This document shows positions 9,311 through 16,559 of a stretch of DNA of 42,318 nucleotides, one piece after another. Source of the DNA: Chthoniobacterales bacterium (GTDB lineage Bacteria; Verrucomicrobiota; Verrucomicrobiia; Chthoniobacterales; UBA10450); assembly GCA_003244145.1 (NCBI GenBank), contig QHBM01000149.1:1-42318 (forward strand), written 5' to 3'. Under the pieces are notes generated by a model. It made no database searches. It was not told the DNA's origin and was given only the letters and a program-made list of their open reading frames with translations. Within the stretch, counting starts at the first letter, position 1; every line of letters starts with the position of its first letter. The translations under genes were made by a program, and so were the position numbers.

Positions 9311-9949
9311 GTGCCTCAAGAAGTACCACTCCAGGAATATCAGCCGCGCTCCATGTTCTCGACCTGGATCGGGGTGGTGCTGCTCTTTGGCTTTTTCGGT
9401 TTGCTCGTCTGGGTCGTTCTGGCTGCGTCGCCGCGCGGAACCACCTACGAAAAAAAGCGGGCGCAGGCGCGCGTTGAAAAACTGGCGGCCGCGGAGAAGG
9501 AAAATCTAACCGCGCTCACTACCTACGGTTGGGCGGACAAAACCAAAGGCGTCGCGCGCATTCCCATCACAGAGGCGATGAAATTAACGATGGTCGAGCT
9601 GGCGCAAAAGAAACCCGCGCCCGCGAATCCAATTGCCACCGAAGCGCCGAGTCCGGCGCCGTCGACCGCGCCTGCTTCAAGTCCGGCCGCTCCCGCCGCG
9701 TCACCGGCGGCGAGCGTTAGCACCACGCCGAAACCGACATCGGTGCAGGGACCCAATTCCGAAAGCCGCAACCAACCGGCCGGCGCGATCAATCCGCCGG
9801 CGGTGGCGCCCGGAACCCAGCCGGGACCCGGCTCGACTCCGGCGGCATCTCCGCCATCCGCGCCGGCCAAGGCGCAAGTAACTCCTTCCGCCGCACCGAA
9901 ACCTTCAACCGCCGGAACGCCGTTGCCCGTGCGCGGAAAAACGCCATGA
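9311..9949 (+). CDS. Small membrane protein of the ACIII operon with Pro/Ala-rich tail
   Basis: The 212-residue product starts with GTG right after actF. It has one transmembrane segment (about residues 21-42), then a short conserved-looking block with YGWADKTKGVARIPI and a following AMKLTMVEL helix; similar YGWxD...G...IPI...AM blocks are known in small proteins of oxidase gene clusters, so a role in assembly or as an accessory subunit is plausible but unproven. From about residue 105 onward it is almost entirely Pro, Ala, Ser and Thr. No ribosome site is evident before the GTG; ATG at 9353, just before the membrane helix, is the alternative start. I cannot assign a function. Confidence 0.75.
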   Translation: MPQEVPLQEYQPRSMFSTWIGVVLLFGFFGLLVWVVLAASPRGTTYEKKRAQARVEKLAAAEKENLTALTTYGWADKTKGVARIPITEAMKLTMVELAQKKPAPANPIATEAPSPAPSTAPASSPAAPAASPAASVSTTPKPTSVQGPNSESRNQPAGAINPPAVAPGTQPGPGSTPAASPPSAPAKAQVTPSAAPKPSTAGTPLPVRGKTP

Positions 9950-9977
9950 GCCGTTTTCAAATCGCCAAACTTTCCTA

Positions 9978-11477
9978 ATGAATCCCGCTGAGATCCCATT
10001 GAAAGCACCATCGACCGCCGCGGAAGCGGGGAGCGAGGTGTCGATCCATGATGTCGAACAGGTCGAGCGCGCGCTGATCGATGCCTCGACCCGGCTGCCG
10101 GTCTTGTTCTTCTACACCTCCGCGATCGTCTGGCTGCTCATCGGCACGCTGCTTGCCGGGTTTACTTCCTTCAAACTGCACGCGCCCGATCTGCTCGCGG
10201 ATTACAGTTTCCTGACCTGGGGCCGCATCCGTCCCGCGCACATGAACGTGATGGTTTTCGGATGGGCGTCGATGGCCGGCATCGGCACCTCGATCTGGTT
10301 GATGGCGCGTTTGTGCCGAACGACTTTGCGCCATCCTCTTCTGCTGATCGGCGGCGCGGCATTTTGGAATCTAGGCGTCATGCTCGGGGTCGGTGGAATT
10401 TTGGCCGGCGGCAGCACCGGCTACGAATGGCTCGAGTTTCCGCCTTACGCCACGATCGTCCTCTTCGTTGCTTACACGCTCGTGATGTCGTGGGCGATTC
10501 TGATGTTCCGCTTCCGCCGCGGCGACCACATTTACATCACTCAATGGTATCTGCTCGGCGCTTTTCTCTGGTTCCCGTGGGTCTATGGCGCGACCCAGAT
10601 CATGCTCTTCGTCGTGCCGGTGCAGGGCGTGATGCAGGAAGCGGTGACCTGGTGGTGCGCGAATAATCTTCTCTTCCTCTGGTTCGGCGCCATCGGATTG
10701 GGGACCGCGTATTACATGATTCCGAAAGTGATCGGGCGCCCGGTTTACAGTTATCACCTGGCCGCGATCGGCTTCTGGACTTATGCGCTGTTTGCGAGCT
10801 GGACCGGAATGCAACGGCTCGTCGATGGGCCGTTCCCGGCATGGATGATCACGGCCAGCATCGCCGCGACAATCCTGACGATCATTCCCGTCGCCACCGT
10901 CGGGTTGAATCACCACATGACGATGCGGGGATACTTCGGCTTGCTGCGCTATAGCCCGACCCTGCGCTTCACCGTGTTCGGCGCGATTTCCTACACGGTT
11001 TTCAGTTTGCTCGGCGTGTTTCTCTCGCTCCGTTCGGTGGCGGGCTACATCCACTTCACCGAAGCGAGCATCGCCTATTCGCATCTCGGTCTCTACGCCT
11101 TCTTCACCATGATCATGTTCGGCTCGATGTATTATATCGTGCCGCGATTGGTCGGGCGCGAATGGCGTTACGCCTCCCTGATCAAGCTCCACTTTTGGTC
11201 GTCGGCTTACGGCGTCGGCCTGATGGTGCTGATGCTTTTCGTCGCGGGCCTTTCGCAGGGGAGCGCCATGAATGATCCCACGATCGCGTTTAACGAAAGC
11301 ACGGAATCCATCCTGCCTTACCTCCGGGGCCGAAGCGTTTCCGGCATGCTCCTCACGGTCGCGCATTTTGTTTTCGCCTTTCATTTCGGTTTGATGCTTC
11401 TCGGTCTCGGCCGGACCGCCGATGTTCCGACGTTCTTGAATCCGCAGGAAGAGGAGGCGGTGAAGACCCACCTATGA
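9978..11477 (+). CDS. cbb3-type oxidase subunit I homologue (CcoN-like) lacking the CuB/haem b3 site
   Basis: The 499-residue, roughly 12-helix protein aligns along its length with CcoN. Landmarks are RIRPAHMNVMVFGW, WWCANNLLFLWFGAIGLG, IPKVIGRPVYSYHLAAIGFW and SHLGLYAFFTMIMFGSMYYI. Low-spin haem b ligands are kept: H88 and H369. The active site is gone. The CuB histidine of the WWxxHN motif is N229; the two-histidine CuB pair is Q279-R280; the high-spin haem b3 histidine is Y367; the histidine-linked tyrosine six residues before the first of that pair is A273. By family knowledge such a protein cannot bind the haem-copper centre. It follows the ACIII genes and overlaps the CcoO-like gene in ATGA. 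The reading frame is intact, so it is a functional homologue with a changed role, probably electron transfer or structural, rather than a decayed gene. Confidence 0.9.
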   Translation: MNPAEIPLKAPSTAAEAGSEVSIHDVEQVERALIDASTRLPVLFFYTSAIVWLLIGTLLAGFTSFKLHAPDLLADYSFLTWGRIRPAHMNVMVFGWASMAGIGTSIWLMARLCRTTLRHPLLLIGGAAFWNLGVMLGVGGILAGGSTGYEWLEFPPYATIVLFVAYTLVMSWAILMFRFRRGDHIYITQWYLLGAFLWFPWVYGATQIMLFVVPVQGVMQEAVTWWCANNLLFLWFGAIGLGTAYYMIPKVIGRPVYSYHLAAIGFWTYALFASWTGMQRLVDGPFPAWMITASIAATILTIIPVATVGLNHHMTMRGYFGLLRYSPTLRFTVFGAISYTVFSLLGVFLSLRSVAGYIHFTEASIAYSHLGLYAFFTMIMFGSMYYIVPRLVGREWRYASLIKLHFWSSAYGVGLMVLMLFVAGLSQGSAMNDPTIAFNESTESILPYLRGRSVSGMLLTVAHFVFAFHFGLMLLGLGRTADVPTFLNPQEEEAVKTHL

Positions 11478-12439
11478 AAGGGATAGTTCCACTCTTTCTT
11501 GGAATCTTCGGCACGTTCGCGTTTTCGTGGGCGGGCCTGACGCTTATCCCGAATTATCAAATCGGGCATCTCGATCCGCAGATGGACGAGGATGGAAACG
11601 ATCCTTATCCGGCGCCGAAGTCGGGCATGGCCGAGCGCGGCCGGAAGATTTACGCGGCTAACGGCTGCGTTTATTGCCATAGCCAACAGGTGCGCGCGGA
11701 TTACGCGGCGTCCGATATCGAGCGCAAGTGGGGTACGCGCCGGAGCGCGCCGCGCGATTATCTTTTCGATCGGCCGGTCCTGCTCGGCAAAATGAGAGTC
11801 GGCCCGGACTTGTCGAACGTCGGAAAACGCGCGCCATCGGAAGAAGAAACTGCGCCTTCGCCAGCCGCGAGCACTAGCCCGGCTGCTTCCGCCTCACCTC
11901 AGGTATCGCCCGGCGCAAATCCCCCGGCGCCAGCAGCATCGCCCGCTGCTACTTCGCCTGCTAAAGTTGTCGCGGCCAATTCTCCCGTGCCCGCTCCGAC
12001 GAATCCGACCACAGCCTCAGTCCCGCCCCCGGCGTCAAACCCATCGCCGAGTCCGGCGAGCGCCGCCGCCGCGACCGTCAGCGCGAATGGCGCGCCGCCA
12101 CCGTACTCAGCGGCGTGGCATCATCTTCACCTCTACAGCCCGCGCAACGTTGTCATTGATTCGAACATGCCCGCGTATCATTTCCTTTATGAGAAGCGGC
12201 TCATCAGCGGCGAACGCGCCATGGACGCGCTGAAATTGACCGGCCCCGATGCGCCTTCCGCCGAATGGGAAATTGTGCCGACCTACGACGCCAAATGTCT
12301 GGTCGCCTTTCTGATGTCGCTCGATCAATCCCATGAATTGAAGGAAGTGAAAGTCGCGGGCGCCGCGCCCTCGGCTCCACCTCCCGCCACTTCACCCGCG
12401 GCAGCGGCATCGCCGGCGCCAACCAAGGAGGCGAAATGA
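11474..12439 (+). CDS. CcoO-like membrane cytochrome c with a low-complexity insertion
   Basis: The 321-residue protein has one N-terminal membrane helix and a CcoO-type monohaem domain: GCVYCHSQQVR with haem site C65-H69, DYLFDRPVLLGKMRVGPDLSNVG, then AWHHLHLYSPRNVV and the axial methionine in SNMPAYHFLY. In ordinary CcoO the GPDL...VG block runs almost directly into the WHxxHLxxPR block. Here about 85 residues made mainly of Pro, Ala, Ser and Thr (about residues 123-208) separate them. The C terminus is also Pro/Ala-rich. Haem ligands are intact, so the protein should carry electrons. It is coupled at both ends by ATGA overlaps, to the CcoN-like gene and to the next cytochrome. Confidence 0.9.
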   Translation: MKGIVPLFLGIFGTFAFSWAGLTLIPNYQIGHLDPQMDEDGNDPYPAPKSGMAERGRKIYAANGCVYCHSQQVRADYAASDIERKWGTRRSAPRDYLFDRPVLLGKMRVGPDLSNVGKRAPSEEETAPSPAASTSPAASASPQVSPGANPPAPAASPAATSPAKVVAANSPVPAPTNPTTASVPPPASNPSPSPASAAAATVSANGAPPPYSAAWHHLHLYSPRNVVIDSNMPAYHFLYEKRLISGERAMDALKLTGPDAPSAEWEIVPTYDAKCLVAFLMSLDQSHELKEVKVAGAAPSAPPPATSPAAAASPAPTKEAK

Positions 12440-13215
12440 ACGAAAGCTCATCGGCTCCGGAACGCCGCGTCCGCCAGGGAATGGATTACGGTGAAACCGC
12501 GGACGTGCATCAGGTGCACGCGGCCATCCAACGCGAGAAGCGCGAGCCGCGCGTGGGCCTCGAGCCGCTCTCGCTCTGGCTGATTGCGATTTACGGTCTC
12601 GCCGTCTTTTTTGGCGGCGCGTATCTCGGCCGTTACTCGGGAAGCTTTGGCGCCGACGGGCTCGATCCGTTGGGCGGCGCGCCGCGTCCTCAAAAACACG
12701 GACCAAACGGACCTGGCGGCGCGGAAACGCAACAGCTCTCGCAAGCCGATCGCGGCAAGAAGATTTTCTCGGCGAACTGCGCGACGTGTCACCAGGCCAA
12801 CGGCCTGGGCGTGGCCGGCCAGTATCCTCCGCTCTCTGGTTCGGAGTACGTGAATGGTGGCACCCGCCGTCTCGGCATGATCGTGCTGAAAGGTTTGCAG
12901 GGTCCGCTCACGGTCAAAGGCGTGCAATTCGGCACGGCCGTGATGCAGCCGTGGGACAAGACCCTGACCGACGCGAAGATCGCCGATGTTCTGACTTATA
13001 TTCGCCAGGACTGGGGGAATACGGGCGGACCCGTTACGCCCGAGGGCATCGCCGCATTGCGCAAGGAACTCGCGAGTCATCCCGATTCATTTACCGAGCC
13101 CGACCTGAAAGCGGTCCCGGCGGATGCCGAGTTGCCGGGCGGAGCACCCGCCGCAGCGCCACCGGGCGGACCGCCGAATCCTGCCGCCAGTCCCGCGCCT
13201 TCTCCGAAGGCATAG
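12436..13215 (+). CDS. Membrane-anchored class I cytochrome c, end of the ACIII operon
   Basis: The 259-residue protein has a 45-residue cytoplasmic N terminus, one transmembrane helix (about 46-64) and a periplasmic class I cytochrome c domain with CATCH at C115-H119, PPLSGSEYV, and a likely axial Met in AVMQPW. After residue 230 it ends in a Pro/Ala-rich tail. It stands where a CcoP-like subunit would be in a cbb3 operon, but carries a single haem rather than two. Start ATG 12436 has AAGGAG (12425-12430) five bases upstream and overlaps the previous stop. It probably hands electrons from the ACIII/CcoN-like assembly to soluble carriers or to the aa3 oxidase. Confidence 0.9.
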   Translation: MNESSSAPERRVRQGMDYGETADVHQVHAAIQREKREPRVGLEPLSLWLIAIYGLAVFFGGAYLGRYSGSFGADGLDPLGGAPRPQKHGPNGPGGAETQQLSQADRGKKIFSANCATCHQANGLGVAGQYPPLSGSEYVNGGTRRLGMIVLKGLQGPLTVKGVQFGTAVMQPWDKTLTDAKIADVLTYIRQDWGNTGGPVTPEGIAALRKELASHPDSFTEPDLKAVPADAELPGGAPAAAPPGGPPNPAASPAPSPKA

Positions 13216-13216
13216 C

Positions 13217-13243
13217 GCTGTAGCCGCGCCGCTCCGTCGGCGC
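13217..13243 (+). repeat. TGTAGC-type REP palindrome after the ACIII operon
   Basis: GCTGTAGCC begins 2 nt after the cytochrome stop and leads into a hairpin, GCGCCG (13226-13231) with CGGCGC (13238-13243), loop CTCCGT. It shares the TGTAGC lead with elements at 5268, 18466 and 26011. Its position directly after the last operon gene suggests a role in transcript ending or stability. Confidence 0.7.
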
Positions 13244-13302
13244 ATTCTGCGTTCGCCGAGGCATCTTGCGACAAGCTTCCGCGCGATTCTTCTTCGAACG
13301 CA

Positions 13303-14331
13303 ATGATCCAGCACAAAGACCTCGACGATCCCAAAACCCGCGAGGTCATTATCATCGGCGGTGGCATCGCCGGTTTGTCCGCCGCGATTTATCTGGGCCG
13401 GGCGCAACGCGACACCCTCGTGATCGACTCCGGCCATTCCATGGCGAAATGGGAACCCGTTGTGGAAAACTATCTCGGCTTCCCGAAGGGTGTGGGGGGC
13501 GAGAAACTTTTGCGGAACGGGCGCCGCCAGGCGAAACGCTACGAAGTCCGGTTCGCCGATGATGAGATCAAGGCGGTCTCGTCAAAAAAATCCGTGTTTG
13601 TCCTGGAGGGAAAACGGAGAAATTATCGGACAAATCGGCTGCTGCTCGCGACCGGAATTTTTCATCTGCCGCCGGAAATCCCGGGCGTAAAGGATTGCCT
13701 GGGACATAGCATGTTTTTCTGCAAGGACTGCGACGGCTATCGGGTGCGCGGCAAAAGGATCGCGATCATCGGCTCGAACAACGAAGCCGTCGAGTACGCG
13801 CTCGGCATGTTGCTTTATTCGGCGCGCGTGATCGTGGCCACGAACGGCAAGAAACCGCGCTGGGACAAACGGCATGCGCGCTGGCTGGCCGAGTATGAAA
13901 TTCCGGTGGAACGGAAAGAGATTCGCGACGTGGACCACCGGAAGCGCAAGATTCACGCGCTCGATTTCGTCGGCGGCAACTGTGTGAAGATCGATTACCT
14001 CTTCACCACTCGCGGCGACATTTTTCACAACCAGCTCGCGAAGAAACTTGGCGCGAAGCTGGATTCCGATGGCCAGATTAAAGTGGACCAATGCATGCGC
14101 ACGAGTGTGCCGCGGCTCTACGCCGCCGGTTGCGTGACGCCGGCCAATTGCCAGATGATCATCGCCGCGGGCCAGGGCGCAGCGGCCGCGCAGGCGATCA
14201 ACCGCGATCTGTTTGAGGAAAGCCTCGCCACTCATTCGCTCCAGCGGTTTCGCGAGGCGCAATTGGCGGAGGAAAAAACTGTGCCGGAGCTTTCGAAAAC
14301 AAACCGCAACAAGAAAGGTAGAAAAAAATAA
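13303..14331 (+). CDS. Thioredoxin-reductase-like FAD flavoprotein with CxxC
   Basis: The 342-residue protein has the low-molecular-weight thioredoxin reductase architecture: FAD-binding GGGIAGLSAAIYLGRA (from residue 19), a redox CKDCDG (C140, C143), a second nucleotide-fold motif IIGSNNEAVEYAL (from about 155), and the C-terminal FAD motif LYAAGCVTPANCQMIIAAGQGA. The HRRxxxR segment that NADPH-dependent thioredoxin reductases use for the 2'-phosphate is not seen; the equivalent stretch reads VATNGKKPRWDKRH. It may therefore use another donor, as do ferredoxin-dependent and related flavin thioredoxin reductases. Its stop overlaps the start of the EncFtn-like gene by one base (TAATG), so the two proteins are probably made together. 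Confidence 0.88.
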   Translation: MIQHKDLDDPKTREVIIIGGGIAGLSAAIYLGRAQRDTLVIDSGHSMAKWEPVVENYLGFPKGVGGEKLLRNGRRQAKRYEVRFADDEIKAVSSKKSVFVLEGKRRNYRTNRLLLATGIFHLPPEIPGVKDCLGHSMFFCKDCDGYRVRGKRIAIIGSNNEAVEYALGMLLYSARVIVATNGKKPRWDKRHARWLAEYEIPVERKEIRDVDHRKRKIHALDFVGGNCVKIDYLFTTRGDIFHNQLAKKLGAKLDSDGQIKVDQCMRTSVPRLYAAGCVTPANCQMIIAAGQGAAAAQAINRDLFEESLATHSLQRFREAQLAEEKTVPELSKTNRNKKGRKK

Positions 14332-14645
14332 TGGGATTCGAACAATATCACGAACCGGCCAACGAACTTTCGGGGGAGACGCGCACGTTCGCGCGCATGA
14401 TCGTGTCGTTAACCGAGGAAGCGGAAGCGATCAATTGGTACGAGCAGCGGATCTCGCTCGAAAAAGACAAGAGCGCGCGGGCGATCATGCAGAACGCGCA
14501 GAAGGAAGAGTTTAAACATTTTTCGATGGACCTCGAATGGCTCTTCCGGGCGAAGCTCGAATGGCGCGAGATCGCGCAGGGCGTGCTCTTTCAAAAGGGC
14601 GACATCGTCAAGCACGGCGAAGAGGCCGAGGAAAAAGCCGACTAG
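14331..14645 (+). CDS. Encapsulin-type ferritin-like (EncFtn) protein
   Basis: The 104-residue, two-helix protein matches EncFtn. Residues correspond at fixed spacing to the iron site and core of the characterised Rhodospirillum protein: E30 and E32, W36-Y37, E60 and H63 (known E32, E34, W38-Y39, E62, H65). EncFtn forms a ring decamer of head-to-head dimers and oxidises Fe(II), normally as cargo inside an encapsulin shell. Here the C terminus, after LFQKGDIVKHG, is a short acidic tail with no recognisable encapsulin-targeting peptide, and no encapsulin gene lies in the window. The start ATG overlaps the flavoprotein stop by one base, with AGAAAGG upstream. It may act as a free iron-oxidising protein; the partner flavoprotein could be linked to iron or redox balance. 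Confidence 0.85.
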   Translation: MGFEQYHEPANELSGETRTFARMIVSLTEEAEAINWYEQRISLEKDKSARAIMQNAQKEEFKHFSMDLEWLFRAKLEWREIAQGVLFQKGDIVKHGEEAEEKAD

Positions 14646-14852
14646 GAAAAATTGCGACGGAGATCAGTGGCTGCTAAATCTCGACAAGATTCACAGACTT
14701 TCTGAAGGGATGTTCCAGTGGATCATGGACTCCATGCTCTTAATCCGAAACAGCAGGATTGAAGAAAGCGCCGCGCGAAATGTCAAATGTTTAGACGCGA
14801 CCACATCCCCTACGGACCGTGTCATTTTGGTTCGCGACTGAGCGCAATGTGC

Positions 14853-16511
14853 TCAAAAAGTCTCTGCTTTGGATCGAAAGTCGACAATCTCAAAACCGGC
14901 GATACCCCTTTTATTCGCCGTCTCGAAGTGTTTCCGGAGCCACGTCTCTTCCGGCATAGAGGGATGAAAGCCGTGTATGTTTACCAAAAGGACGCGACGG
15001 TAGCCGTGACTAAAAGTGATCAACGAGTCTGGTATCTTGCGTGTGCCTAAGGGCTCAATCCAGGAAGTTATCTCGGTTGCACTGTTCGCATATCTGGCAA
15101 AGCCCAAGACACCGGAGGGAATTGAATCGACAATAACTGCTTCGTTCTTCGCACCTGTTAACGCCATAGCTCGAATAAGTTTCGGATATGGTTCGCCAAT
15201 ACGGGCGTCCTGCCGCCATATGTTCAGGATAGAGGGGATCCAACTACAAACTATCAGCGCCATTAAAGCGCTCCGCACCTTTCCTACGGAGGTCAGACAA
15301 AAGCTGGCGAGAAAGTAGGCGGGGGGAGCAGCACCGACGGCATAACGAGGATGGTGAGACAAATATGTTCCGTCCACAAAATCCAAGGCAGTGGGTGCAA
15401 GGGCCGCCCCTATAAACCACAGCCAAAGAAGGAGGCGAGGGCCTTCAAAGAGCTGGCGATGGCGGCGGACAAAGGCGACTAAGAAAACACAGCCAAATAG
15501 CAACAAGGATACGCGCGACCAGTTTGTTTCGCTTTTCCAAAGGCCATACCCGTCGCCCGAGAAAGACTGAAGAACCTGATCGCGGGCAGCGCCGACTAGA
15601 TCATACTCCGGCGAGCGATGCATGTTAAACCACGCTCCGCTACTGCGTAAATGGGCCTGGCATTCGAACGCCGCCACATACCATGGTAAGATGATTAGAC
15701 CTATCGGGAGAAGAAATAGCAGGATTTCTCGTCGGCTGAGCTTACCAGGTAGAAGGAGAAGGAAGATGACAATGCCTGCCCAGGGAAAAAAGAAGAAGTA
15801 ATGAGTAAGCAGACCAGCAGCACTACTTCCAATCCACATAATTGATCTCGATAAGGAACCACCTTCTTCCTGGAGTCTGAGTGCTGCTGAAGCTGTGGCC
15901 AGCAGCGTTAGGAGAAGAAGCGAGTACATTCGCCCTTCCGTCGAGTAGTAAAACAAAAGCGGCGCTAGCGGGAAGAGAATACAAGCCGGAGCCACACTTT
16001 TGGGTCCCCCGGTTCGACGGGCCACGCTCACTACAAACGGAAAGCAAGCTAGCGAACAGAGAACAGAAAGGGATCGAAGAGCGAAATCACTCGTCCCCCA
16101 GATTAGAGTCCAAAGGTAGAGTAGAAGGTAATAAAGCGGTGGGCTTGTGTCCGACAACAAGACCGCCCTCACCGCGCGCCCCGGGCTAGCCGGGGGCGCT
16201 TCGTGTTTCAGATACTGCTGCCATTCCGCCGCCGGCATCGGCGATGCCGGTTCGATGAAATCGCCCTTCGTTTTGTCGGCCGCCGCGGCGGGGTGCTCCA
16301 GACTATGTCCCGTCGCCAATGCCAGGGAAAAGATCTCGTCAATCCACAGCGATTGGCGGGGCAGCAGACAAAGTGCGAGGGCCGCCACCAGCGCGAAGAC
16401 CACAAATAATGCCCATCGTCCCTGAGATGGGGACTGTTGCTTGCTCAGGCTATCTTTGGCCGCTTCCAAAGTCGATCCCGACTTATCGGAAATGCCAGTA
16501 AAGCGTGACAT
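14853..16511 (-). CDS. GT-C membrane glycosyltransferase (GT39/ArnT-like)
   Basis: The 552-residue protein has a hydrophilic N terminus, then about 10-11 transmembrane helices. The first periplasmic loop carries LWIDEIFS, the acidic motif of GT39/GT83-type transferases that take sugar from a polyprenyl-phosphate carrier. A Gly/Pro-poor periplasmic C-terminal domain follows. It lies 48 bp downstream of a GT2 fusion gene whose GT2 half resembles dolichol-phosphate-mannose synthases, so the pair plausibly makes a lipid-linked sugar and transfers it to a periplasmic acceptor. The region is clearly AT-richer than the flanking operons, which suggests horizontal transfer. The acceptor is unknown. 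Confidence 0.8.
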   Translation of the reverse strand: MSRFTGISDKSGSTLEAAKDSLSKQQSPSQGRWALFVVFALVAALALCLLPRQSLWIDEIFSLALATGHSLEHPAAAADKTKGDFIEPASPMPAAEWQQYLKHEAPPASPGRAVRAVLLSDTSPPLYYLLLYLWTLIWGTSDFALRSLSVLCSLACFPFVVSVARRTGGPKSVAPACILFPLAPLLFYYSTEGRMYSLLLLTLLATASAALRLQEEGGSLSRSIMWIGSSAAGLLTHYFFFFPWAGIVIFLLLLPGKLSRREILLFLLPIGLIILPWYVAAFECQAHLRSSGAWFNMHRSPEYDLVGAARDQVLQSFSGDGYGLWKSETNWSRVSLLLFGCVFLVAFVRRHRQLFEGPRLLLWLWFIGAALAPTALDFVDGTYLSHHPRYAVGAAPPAYFLASFCLTSVGKVRSALMALIVCSWIPSILNIWRQDARIGEPYPKLIRAMALTGAKNEAVIVDSIPSGVLGFARYANSATEITSWIEPLGTRKIPDSLITFSHGYRRVLLVNIHGFHPSMPEETWLRKHFETANKRGIAGFEIVDFRSKAETF

Positions 16512-16559
16512 CGACCTTGGTTAGCTTGCAGGCCATTGACGAACCGATCCTTTACAAGA

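Noticed and set aside
9978..11477. CcoN-like gene as a pseudogene or NO reductase
   Set aside because: No frameshift or stop is present, flanking motifs are well conserved, and NO reductases still keep the three metal histidines and the haem b3 histidine that are missing here.
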